Origin: Pleurocapsa sp. FMAR1
GTDB taxonomy: Bacteria > Cyanobacteriota > Cyanobacteriia > Cyanobacteriales > Xenococcaceae
Direction of reading: 5' to 3'
Assembly (NCBI RefSeq): GCF_963665995.1
Contig: NZ_OY762512.1
Span: forward strand, 372,001 to 436,000
Length of the DNA: 64,000 nucleotides
In this document: positions 56,682 to 64,000 of the stretch, in pieces
Layout of the letters: each line of letters opens with the position of its first letter
How positions within the stretch are numbered: the first letter of the stretch is position 1
Program-made: the position numbers and the translations under genes
The notes under the pieces: model-generated
Database searches by the model: none
What the model saw: the letters and a program-made list of their open reading frames with translations, nothing else
What the model was told of the DNA's origin: nothing

Positions 56682-58283
56682 TTACTTTTGGCGCCGATAA
56701 CAATTTAGATATGTTGCGGGAATTAAATACAGTGCTAGTAAAGTCGCTCCTATAACTCCATTGGCGATCGCAACTACTAGAGGTGGCCAAAATTCCCCAC
56801 CGCCTAATAATAAAGGTACAAAACCAATAGCAGTAGTTAAGGTAGTGGCAATTACATGGCGAGTAGAATGCAACACCACTTCTCTAATAGCTGGCTTGTT
56901 CCCAGTTTTAGCTAGAGGATGCTGTTGAATAGCAGCTAGCACCACAATCGAATCATTAATTGCTACGCCAATTAAGCCTACCTTACCGATAATTGGGTTG
57001 AAACCAAAAGGATAGCCAAACAACCAAATGGAAAACAAGCCTAACCCAAAAGAGGCGATCGCCACCACGCCGATAAACGCAGCCAAACGAAAAGAACCTA
57101 AAGATAAAACTAAAGTCGCTATCATCAGGACAATTAAGACTCCCACCGTCGAAACTAAACCACCGAGGGCATCATTTTTTTCTTCTGCCTCTCCGCCAAA
57201 CTCATAGCTATAGCCGTTGGGAAGTTGCCAGTTAGCTTCAGTTAGTTGCTGTTTAAAATCGGTCAATGCTTTATCGGGGGAAACTCCTGGGGTCAAAAAG
57301 CCTTGAATTGTATTAACTCTTTGTCCGTTGTAGCGAGTGATTTTAGCAAGTTCTGGTTCGAGAGTTATCTTGCCTAAAGATGATAGGGGAACATTTTGAA
57401 CCTCATCACTCGAACCATTTTGGTTTGATAATAAATTTAAAGAGGGCTTTAATGCTGAAACTATCGCGTCAAAAGGTGAGTTGAGAATGCTTTTATCGAT
57501 AGTGATATCTAAGTCTTTAATCTCAGCAGATAGTTGTCTTACTGCTGCTTGCTGTGCTCTTATTTGTTCGACCCTCGAACCATTTTGTAACTCGTCTAAA
57601 TTGCTTTTGGCGTTGGCTAAACGTTCTTTCAAGGCTTTACGATTAAAAGCGATTTCATCTAACTCCTCACGGGCGATCGCACCTTCTGCGTACAAATATT
57701 CTCGACGGGAACTTTTAAGCTTTTCTAGTTCTAGCTGCTGTTGAAGATCCCTTACGTTTGCTTGTGCTGCTGCTATTTCTTCTATTCTCGCACCATTTTT
57801 TAGTTCTGCCAGAACTGCATCTTGTTGTTCTTTGTGGGCAATTAATCCTTAGCGTTGTGCCTCTAAGTTTGTTGTATCTAACTTGGCTAGAGGAGTGCCG
57901 AGAGAAATGCGATCGCCTTCTTCCACTAATACCTCAATCAATTTATCCCCACGTTCAAAATCTACCTCGCTTGTCCGTAATGCCGTTACTTCTCCAGTAT
58001 AAGTTTGGGATGTAGAGTAAGACCCGACTGGTTCGAGTACTGTAGTTTTAACAGGCAGAATATTTGTTTGACTAGCTACAGATTTAGCAGTTGTTGGCTG
58101 CTTCGGCTGAAATTTTTGCCCCAACACGAAACCTAATCCTAATAACATGACTATTGCGATCGCTAGCTGCCAGTTTTGAACTTGTTTCTTTGCTTTCATC
58201 TGATGTGAAAGTCCCAATTTATCCTCAGCATTCTCATTCGATGTCGTTATAACCTCGATCTGGTGTGGTTGCTTTAAGCTCAT
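56682..58283 (-). pseudogene. chimeric HlyD-adaptor / RND-permease pseudogene
   Basis: ATG 58283 begins a membrane-fusion adaptor: cytoplasmic tail, helix (WQLAIAIVMLLGLGFVLG), then TGEVTALRTSEVDFERGDKL and EGDRISLGTPLAKLDTTNLE, ending at an in-frame TAA (57849-57851). The adaptor continues past it (LIAHKEQQDAVLAELKNGAR, a coiled coil, then SPFDAIVSA). At about 57440 it changes without a break in frame to the C-terminal third of an RND pump: VPLSSLGKITLEPELAKITR, GGEAEEKNDALGGL, GVAINDSIVVLAAI, ending LYLIPATYLNCYRRQK. A deletion has joined adaptor and permease, losing the adaptor end and most of the pump. It cannot transport. Confidence 0.8.
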
Positions 58284-58965
58284 CTCGCTCACCAATAGAT
58301 AATTGAATAGTTATTTGATCTATAATTTGGTTAGTATTGGTGCGACCTGCAAAGGCGCATCCTAGAGTGAGTCCCTAAGAAAGACTCCAGCTTAATAGTC
58401 AAAGCTGTACCCGCCCGAAGGAGCATTTCTGGTAACGGAAATGTTTCAAAGCTAGAGGGTTAATTGTCCCGACTAATTCCAAAACATCTGGATAGGAAAG
58501 GGCTAGGGTAAGACACATAAGATTAACAAAGCGTGAATCTGTGATGAGGCTTCTAAACTATAAGACTACACCAAATAAACGATGTTTAGGTGTAGAGAGA
58601 TTAAGGCTATCCCTCTCTCTTAGGGATGGCTTGTTATTAGTTACCGATATAACAAATAACTAGACTATCAACAATCTCGAAACAACAGGAGTATAGCAGG
58701 AATCTAAGTGTGTCGCATCTCAAAGATGTGCAACAGGGAAACCCCTAATAAGTCTCATTTCAATGAGTAAGTTAACCGCAAGGAAAACCTAATTCTTATT
58801 AGGGACAGGAAAGTTTAAAAAGCGAATGTCGTCATATCGAAAGATAACAGAAATAAATAACTGGACGAATAGGGCAATACCCAATCTGAAAAGATGCTGA
58901 CGTAGACAGGTGATATCTGCTGAATATCATGCAATCAATATTTTGAACTCGAAAGGAAAAGTTAG

Positions 58966-60112
58966 ATGCAAAATAATGCAAACGTAACTTCGAGAATATC
59001 AAATTGGCACTATATCAATTGGTATAAAGTCAATTTAAATATTAGAAATCTTAGAAGACGTATATTCAAAGCAACTCAAGAAAATAACTGGAGGAAAGTC
59101 AGAAATCTCCAAAAGTTAATGTTCCGAAGTTGGTCAAACATTGTCCATTCCATCAGGAAGACAACACAAATCAATCAAGGAAAAAAGATGGCTGGAGTTG
59201 ACAAGATTGTGGTAAATACTCCGCAACAAAGGTTAGCCATGTCTTACGACTTGGTATTCGACCGCCGTTGCAGACCCAAGCCAGTTAAAAGAGTAAACAT
59301 TCCTAAAAAGAATGGCAAATTAAGACCATTAGGCATACCAACAATTAGGGATAGAGCAATACAAGCAATTGTTAAAAATGCTCTAGAACCATGTTGGGAA
59401 GCTCAATTTGAAGGAATTAGCTACGGTTTTCGACCTGGCAGAAGCACCCACGACGCTATAGGAAAATATATCTTATAGCACGTCCTAACAAGACAAAAAA
59501 GTGGATTGTAGATGCCGATATAAAAGGATGTTTCGACAAGATAAGCCACATTAAACTATTAGAAATCATTGGGAATTTTCCCTATCGAAATCATGTAGAA
59601 AAATGGCTTAAAGCTGGGTATGTAGAAAAGAACACTTTTCATCCCCAGATTGCTGGAACTCCCCAAGGCGGAATAATAAGCCCTCTCTTAGCCAATATTG
59701 CCTTACACGGCATGGAAAAAGCATTAGGTGTCAAATAATATGACAGCCGAGGAACTTTAACCAGAAGCAAAAGAGCAATGGTAAATATATCACAAAATTT
59801 GCCTGGGTAAAAATCAAAAGACATTCAATAGTTCCAAAAAAATCATCTCCCGATGATCCTTCTTTAAAAGAATATTGGAAAAAGAGAAGTCAAAAGATTA
59901 ATAAATCCGAGGCAGAAAAGCTAAACAAAAGACAAGAGTACATAGCACATAAACAAAAATATAAATGTTCTGTATGTGGTCAATCATTATTTAATGATGA
60001 AGCACTACATCTTCACCATATTATTCCAAGAAGTAAAGGTGGTAAAGACAACATTAATAATTTAGTTTTATTGCATTTATTCTGTGATCACAAAACTCAC
60101 CATCAAAAATGA
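58966..60112 (+). pseudogene. intron-encoded reverse transcriptase/maturase with HNH end, broken
   Basis: Starts [22 protein letters not shown] domains 0-2 are readable ([43 protein letters not shown]) to 59478. A frameshift near 59467 is followed by KKWIVDADIKGCFDKISHIK, GTPQGGIISPLLANIAL and an in-frame TAA after ALGVK. The stretch with the catalytic YADD motif is missing; sequence jumps to a domain X-like FAWVKIKRHS and a zinc/HNH endonuclease end (CSVCGQ, then HLHHIIPRSKGGKDNINNLV). It is dead as RT; the intron could only splice or move with help in trans. Confidence 0.8.
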
Positions 60113-60124
60113 GTGATATTGCTT

Positions 60125-60159
60125 GAGCCGAATGCTTGGAAATCTTGCACGTTCGGTTC
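60125..60159 (+). ncRNA. group II intron domain V
   Basis: GAGCCGAATGCTTGGAAATC pairs with TTGCACGTTCGGTTC to give the 34-35-nt domain V hairpin, with the GAAA tetraloop-like tip and CG bulge region of catalytic group II introns. Domain VI with its branch-point adenosine follows. Confidence 0.8.
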
Positions 60160-60331
60160 TTAGGGGGGAAAGGGGCAGCAATGCCCCTGACCTACCCGAC
60201 AATAAATTGAGTATAAAATAAATATATATACAACTTATTGAATATGTAAACTAGCGATCGATAATTCGTTTATTATCAAGATCGATTACCCTGTACGAGC
60301 CAACAAAAGTTGGTTCTCGTAAATTACTAAA

Positions 60332-60885
60332 ATGGCATTAACACATACAATTTTGGCGACTTTAGGGAATGAAGCCTATAGTGGTTACGATCTCTAGAAA
60401 AATTTTCTGAATGCACCAATCACTATTGGAAAGCTAGCCAACAACAGGTTTACCGAGAACTGAGTAAAATAGAGACTCAAGGCGCGATCGTCCCAGAAAT
60501 AGTTCCTCAAGAAGGTCGTCCCGACAAAAAGCTGTATAGAATAACGACAATAGGGAAAGAAATTTTAACCGCCTGGATTGCCGAACCTTCATAACCAATG
60601 GCGATAAGAGAAGAACTGCTAGTTAAAGTTTTAGCAGGACATTTAGTGTCTCCCCAAGTAATCATTCAAGAATTAAAACGTCGCCATCAAATATACTTAG
60701 AAAATTTAGCAGCTTGTAAAAATAAAGAGCAAGATATGTTTGTTGAGTCGTCAGAACTATCTTTGGCTGAAAAATGTATGTATTTAACCCTAAGACGGGG
60801 TATTAGTTATGAAACCCAATGAGTAGAGTGGTGTGAAGAAGCGATTGCAGCTTTTCAGTCAACAGTTAATAGGGATGATCATTAA
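60332..60885 (+). pseudogene. PadR-family regulator, broken
   Basis: ATG 60332 starts MALTHTILATLGNEAYSGYD, the PadR winged-helix opening, then TAG. A frame shift follows and the family continues NHYWKASQQQVYRELSKIET, QEGRPDKKLYRITTIGKEIL, IAEPS, then an in-frame TAA, then MAIREELLVKVLAGHLVSPQ and so on to a further TGA before VEWCEEAIAAFQSTV. At least three stops and one shift. It faces away from the efflux genes across the intron, the usual layout of a PadR-regulated efflux locus. Confidence 0.8.
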
Positions 60886-61340
60886 TTAATTTCGACAGCG
60901 ATCGTATCGATGGTTTCAGCTTCGGTGTCAGCAGGAATTTTAAAGGAAAGCGATCGCCTTAAATCTTTTTCTTGATAGTTAATCGTAAACAACCCTGCAT
61001 AAATATCTGTTCCTTCGGGCAATTATCTACTTTACAGCGATCGCTTTTAAAACTTACTTTCATCACTCGATGATTTTCTCAATCATATTTATTAGCTTCG
61101 ACAAACGGTAAAGGAAAGGGAAGGAAGCCTAAAGCACCATTTAAAGCACCTGAAACCCGACCATCTTTCACCTTGGTTGTATGTAAGAGTTCAATTTTAT
61201 TATCTTGTCTTTCAATGCGAATCCATTGATCATCTTCTCCAGAACGGTCTAAGTTTAGTTTAATAACCTGGAGTGGCGGTTGTTGACATTGAGAATTAAG
61301 CGGAAACTTGTTACACAAAGCATTGCGATCAATTCTTGAG
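60882..61340 (-). pseudogene. unknown secreted-type protein, broken and truncated
   Basis: The sequence reads ADASRIDRNALCNKFPLNSQ, QPPLQVIKLNLDRSGEDDQW, GALNGALGFLPFPLPFVEAN, then a TGA and, after a one-base shift near 61020, EGTDIYAGLFTINYQEKDLR and an end IPADTEAETIDTIAVEIN. The N-terminus is lost where the second intron fragment begins (about 61345). It shares its stop with the padR remnant (convergent overlap). The family is not recognised. Confidence 0.5.
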
Positions 61341-61354
61341 GCATCGGCGTAATC

Positions 61355-62042
61355 CGCCTATAATGAATTCAGGGGCAATTGCCTTATCTAAGATTGCATT
61401 ATGGCTTATGCGGTCGAAGCCTTTTTTTTTCGATATCTATTTCTAGAACTCTTTTATTTATTCCGTTGCTTTGGCTTCTGAGATTTAGGAACAGTTTCTT
61501 TTGGGCATCATATGTGCCTCTTCCTGGTCTAAATCCGTAGCTTTGTGCGTGGAACACTGCTTCGTGTGCTGGTAAAGTGAGCATATTTGACAAGACATTG
61601 CACAGCGCATACGCGCAGACCGCCCTAGCGGGCTGGAGAGCTTTGCTCTCCGTCTCTATCGGCGATTGTTGGGACTTTGAGGATTCGTTTTGTTCCATCC
61701 TTTTTTGGGATAGGAATTTCTCGTAACCCTTGATGTTTCCAAGTCTTTGTATTTTGTTTTAAAGTCTCCTCTAATTGGAATCGTTCCTTGAACGTTAAAG
61801 ACTTTTTGCCATCAATCCCTGCCGTTTTCTTGCCAGTATTCAACTGGGTTACTTGCCTGATTGCTAACAAACATTCTCGCTGAATGAGAAGAAAGAACAA
61901 GTTTCTGAAGCCTTTTAGCTCTTGCCTTGTCTCCAACTTTAACTGCTTTAAATATTCTTCTTTGTAGGCGGAATAGAACTTTCTGAAATCCCTTCCAGTC
62001 GGCAAATTCCCAATTATCGCTATAACTATTGCTATGCGTCAT
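61355..62042 (-). pseudogene. reverse transcriptase of the second intron, broken
   Basis: Starts MTHSNSYSDNWEFADWKGFQ and follows a different RT lineage from the first intron. A one-base insertion near 61880 shifts LSSHSA to RECLLAIRQVTQLNTGKKTA. After IPKKDGTKRILKVPTIADRD a palindromic block (61603-61652) is inserted, then [20 protein letters not shown] resumes. A run of nine A near 61431 shifts the frame again in DIEKK/FDRISHNAILDKAIAP, where sequence ends. RT domains 0-2 only. Confidence 0.75.
61603..61652. repeat. palindromic insertion inside the RT gene
   Basis: GGAGAGCTTTGCTCTCC (61635-61651 area) is a small palindrome, with CCGCCCTAGCGGG beside it. It interrupts conserved RT sequence between TIADR and the PAHEA motif. 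Confidence 0.6.
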
Positions 62043-62089
62043 AATTTCTGTCCTCCGTGGTTGAACATTCTTCTGATATCCTTTTGGCG

Positions 62090-62297
62090 CGGAAAGCAAA
62101 GCTTTCCCAGTCGTCTTCGACGACGATCTGAGTGCGAAGCACTCAGATCGCCTCATCCTACCCGTAGCCAGAATTTCCGATGCTCGTCCATCCTATCTAG
62201 GTTTCTTACCCCTAGAATCTGGTGCTACGTTTTTATTCCTTCGCAGTCTGGAGACTGCCGACAATGCCGAAGGCATTGGCGAACAAACGTAGTTTGT
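62090..62297. repeat. cluster of seven tiny palindromes
   Basis: Perfect or near-perfect palindromes follow one another: GGAAAGCAAAGCTTTCC (62091), GTCGTCTTCGACGAC (62110), a 25-mer GATCTGAGTGC..CACTCAGATC (62125-62149), CAGTCTGGAGACTG (62244), AATGCCGAAGGCATT (62263) and CAAACGTAGTTTG (62284). Each has a 3-5-base centre. The run is broken by about 90 bp of ordinary intron sequence. Confidence 0.7.
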
Positions 62298-62930
62298 TGT
62301 TAGATTGTCTAATGTTTTAGGGCGGTTCAATTTGCCTATTACTTTCTCAGAGAAACAGCTAAGACGCAAAACTTGCTGTGAGAGTTATAGTAATAAAAAT
62401 CCACATTGTTCGTTCAGATTGTGGTTTGGGCATGAGACACTTTTGTAGAACCTGTTTACCCGTGACATTTCCCTATTAGCGGTAGTGTGGCTATCTGTTT
62501 TGCCTCTAATTCCGCCCTGATGCACGCTTTAGTCTGTAGGATTTTGAGCCTACTCGCTAGTGCCAGGTAAGGAGTCATCAATCTCTTTGCTGATGGGACT
62601 TTAACCCACATCTATCTATCAGTTCAGAGTACTTGCGGTTTTCTCCCCGCCATCTTCTGGAAGCCTCTACTTCCCTATTTTCTAGAGCTTCGCAGCTTCA
62701 ACGAATCACACTTGCGTATGCCCTACGCTACCTGAGTTGCCTCAACAGCGCGAGATATGCTGCTTATTCATTCACCGACTTTAATCGATTACTGCGCTGT
62801 TTTGAGAGTTTTCGCTACCTCTTGCCTTTTTATTTTTTCCTCAAAAGTGTCGGTTTATTTCGCCCGAAATTTCCGCATCGGTGCGACGGTATTTCAACCT
62901 GGAGACAATCTTATTGTATAACGATTTAGA

Positions 62931-63513
62931 CCATTAATATTATGAAGATCTTGTGTCTAAAATGCAAAGTTATCGCGCCTTATATCCTACGCCTTTCAAG
63001 CGTAGGATATAAGGCGATTTCTGTAAAAAATTATATTACCCAAATCTTGAGTAAATTAGAGATGCGCGTAGCGTAGCCATGCTGAAGGCTTATCGCATTG
63101 CGGCTGTTTGGGCAAAAGAAAATTTAAGCTAAGATTTCGCTCAGGCATTAAAATTGCTAGATGTTTAATCGATTTAAGTATATCCCCCCTACAGTTTTTA
63201 ACAATTTGCGTGCTTTGTGTAACCAAATATTATTAAAATTTAAGTATTAATCGGTAGCGTTAGATTATCTGGAATATTCTGATAATTAATTTAGCTACTT
63301 ATATTTAATGGCTCAATTATCTATCAAAAGCTAGTTTGTAAAATTTTATACCGATAAAGTACGGTATCCATTTGTATTCTGTAAATAATTAGGGGTGCAT
63401 TATTTTTGTCAGTATTTAATCGATGTTTATATATTTAGCTTTAAAAACAAAATAAAAACAGCAATCAACTGTTTAAAAGTTATCTAAAATAATCTATTAC
63501 ATTTGTAATTTGT
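62931..63513. other. spacer upstream of glutamate synthase
   Basis: It contains the hairpin at 62976 and a GCGCGTAGCGTAGCC-type dispersed repeat at about 63064-63100. No gene seen. The glutamate synthase promoter should lie in the AT-rich last 300 bases; no convincing NtcA site (GTA-N8-TAC) was identified. Confidence 0.4.
62976..63016. repeat. 17-bp perfect hairpin
   Basis: CGCCTTATATCCTACGC (62976-62992) pairs exactly with GCGTAGGATATAAGGCG (63000-63016) around CTTTCAA. It lies in the intron-to-glsF gap and has no T-run. Confidence 0.6.
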
Positions 63514-64000
63514 ATGAGCAAGCAAGAAATGGAATCAAAAGAAGCAATGGGCAATAATGTGCATCAGTCTCAACTATCTGATAAGCCAGCAAACAAACCT
63601 TTTCAGGGTCAACGTTGGTTAGTAGAAGAAAGAGATGCTTGCGGTGTGGGGTTTATTGCTTACCAAGATGGTCGACAAAGTAATAAGCTAGTACAACAAG
63701 CTCTTAAAGCTTTAGGATGTATGGAGCATCGCGGCGGATGCAGTGCCGATCGCGATTCTGGAGACGGTGCAGGTGTTATGACTTCATTGCCTCTCAAGAT
63801 TTTTGCTGCTTGGTTTGCAAATAATAATATTTCTCAGCCACCAGAAGAAGCTTGGGGCGTGGGGATGGTATTTTTACCTCAAGATAAAAGTCAGGCTGAA
63901 GAATTAAAAAGGTTTATCGAAGAAACAGTAAAGCTGGAAAATCTAACGGTATTAGGTTGGCGAAAAGTTCCAGTTCGTCCCGAAGTATTAGGGGAACAGG
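63514..64000 (+). CDS. glsF: ferredoxin-dependent glutamate synthase, N-terminal part
   Basis: The first 162 residues of a large glutamate synthase are visible before the window ends. After a 40-residue propeptide the glutaminase domain starts at the nucleophile cysteine in ERDACGVGFIAY. Class II amidotransferase residues follow (MEHRGGCSADRDSGDGAGVM). The enzyme makes glutamate from glutamine and 2-oxoglutarate. The ferredoxin form is inferred from cyanobacterial context; the NADH form cannot be excluded from this part alone. Confidence 0.9.
   Translation, partial: MSKQEMESKEAMGNNVHQSQLSDKPANKPFQGQRWLVEERDACGVGFIAYQDGRQSNKLVQQALKALGCMEHRGGCSADRDSGDGAGVMTSLPLKIFAAWFANNNISQPPEEAWGVGMVFLPQDKSQAEELKRFIEETVKLENLTVLGWRKVPVRPEVLGEQ

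Larger units (their letters stand above)
58340..60200 (+). mobile_element. group II intron (defective RT), plus strand
   Basis: The left end GTGCGACCTGC at 58340 is the group II 5' consensus. Ribozyme sequence follows up to about 58960, including GAGTGAGTCCCTAAGAAAGA and other domain I stems. Domain IV holds the broken reverse transcriptase (58966-60112). Domain V is at 60125-60159, then domain VI, ending CCTACCCGAC at 60200 (AY end). The element of 1861 bp is short because the RT is internally deleted. It sits between the broken adaptor gene and the broken padR. Confidence 0.85.
61355..62930 (-). mobile_element. second group II intron, truncated, minus strand
   Basis: In the minus direction a long structured leader (about 62930-62043) precedes a reverse-transcriptase gene starting at 62042, with a GGAGGACAGAAATT site. 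Ribozyme-like stems are present (e.g. GGGTTAAAGTCCCATCAG near 62590). The RT is cut off at about 61355, so domains V-VI are absent and the intron cannot splice. The 5' boundary was not fixed. Two clusters of tiny palindromes lie between ribozyme and RT. Confidence 0.6.

Noticed and set aside
62633-62929. 98-codon plus-strand frame (MRFSPRHLLEAST...)
   Set aside because: It lies opposite to the structured 5' part of the second group II intron. Similar frames arise as antisense of intron RNA and are not real proteins.

Overview
The window is chromosomal DNA of a cyanobacterium. It has low GC, very frequent HIP1 octamers (GCGATCGC), a cyanobacterial atp operon with a split b/b' subunit pair and atp1, an RNase E with the cyanobacterial arginine-rich C-terminal tail, ferredoxin-type glutamate synthase, and many families otherwise typical of cyanobacteria. 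Gene order, pseudogenes, group II introns and dispersed palindromic repeats fit a large filamentous or baeocyte-type genome (inference; the species cannot be read from the sequence).

Layout. 0-4.2 kb: TPR protein start, hypothetical protein, homocysteine-biosynthesis (DUF39) protein, AI-2E/PerM-family permease and a small membrane protein. 4.2-6.5 kb: a decay zone with a mosaic repeat, an N-terminal fragment of a DHH/tRNA nucleotidyltransferase-type gene, a truncated IS630-type transposase, a second mosaic repeat, and a broken PrlF/YhaV toxin-antitoxin operon with a coupled 48-residue cysteine-rich ORF. 6.7-15.2 kb: cold-shock protein, a 1494-residue exported phosphoesterase (phytase-like + GDPD + PhoX-like + RTX end), and a single-chain restriction-modification enzyme. 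15.5-24.5 kb: antitoxin relic, argJ, DCC protein, htpG, amidase, orphan ABC ATPase, Ser/Thr kinase, coiled-coil membrane protein.

24.6-30.7 kb is the minus-strand ATP synthase operon (atp1-B-E-F'-F-H-A-G) ending in a clear terminator. 31.3-38.7 kb holds a small membrane protein, a DUF433/DUF5615 toxin-antitoxin pair with a palindromic operator, a RelE relic, a methyltransferase, an NmrA-like reductase, a glycosyltransferase, a frameshifted pseudokinase and a secreted peroxiredoxin. 39-48.9 kb: sat, a pseudo-orthocaspase lacking both catalytic residues, an LpxB-like protein, rne, rnhB, a DUF1997 protein and pheA. 49-55.6 kb: Lon-N protein, the str operon (rpsL-rpsG-fusA-tuf-rpsJ, minus strand) and an A-type Fe-S carrier; then a mannose-6-P isomerase-like cupin.

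56.2-63 kb is a second decay zone. It holds a mosaic repeat, a chimeric HlyD-adaptor/RND-permease pseudogene, a group II intron with a deleted reverse transcriptase inserted between that gene and a broken padR regulator, a broken secreted protein, and a truncated second group II intron on the other strand whose RT gene carries an inserted palindromic repeat. The window closes with the start of ferredoxin-dependent glutamate synthase.

The most unusual signal is a family of mosaic repeats built from short shared modules and tiny palindromes (near 4.3, 5.2, 5.7-5.9, 21.2, 38.8, 53.6, 56.3, 61.6 and 62.1 kb). Some copies sit inside coding sequences (transposase, YhaV toxin, intron RT), so they look mobile or mobilised although no encoding enzyme is visible in them.
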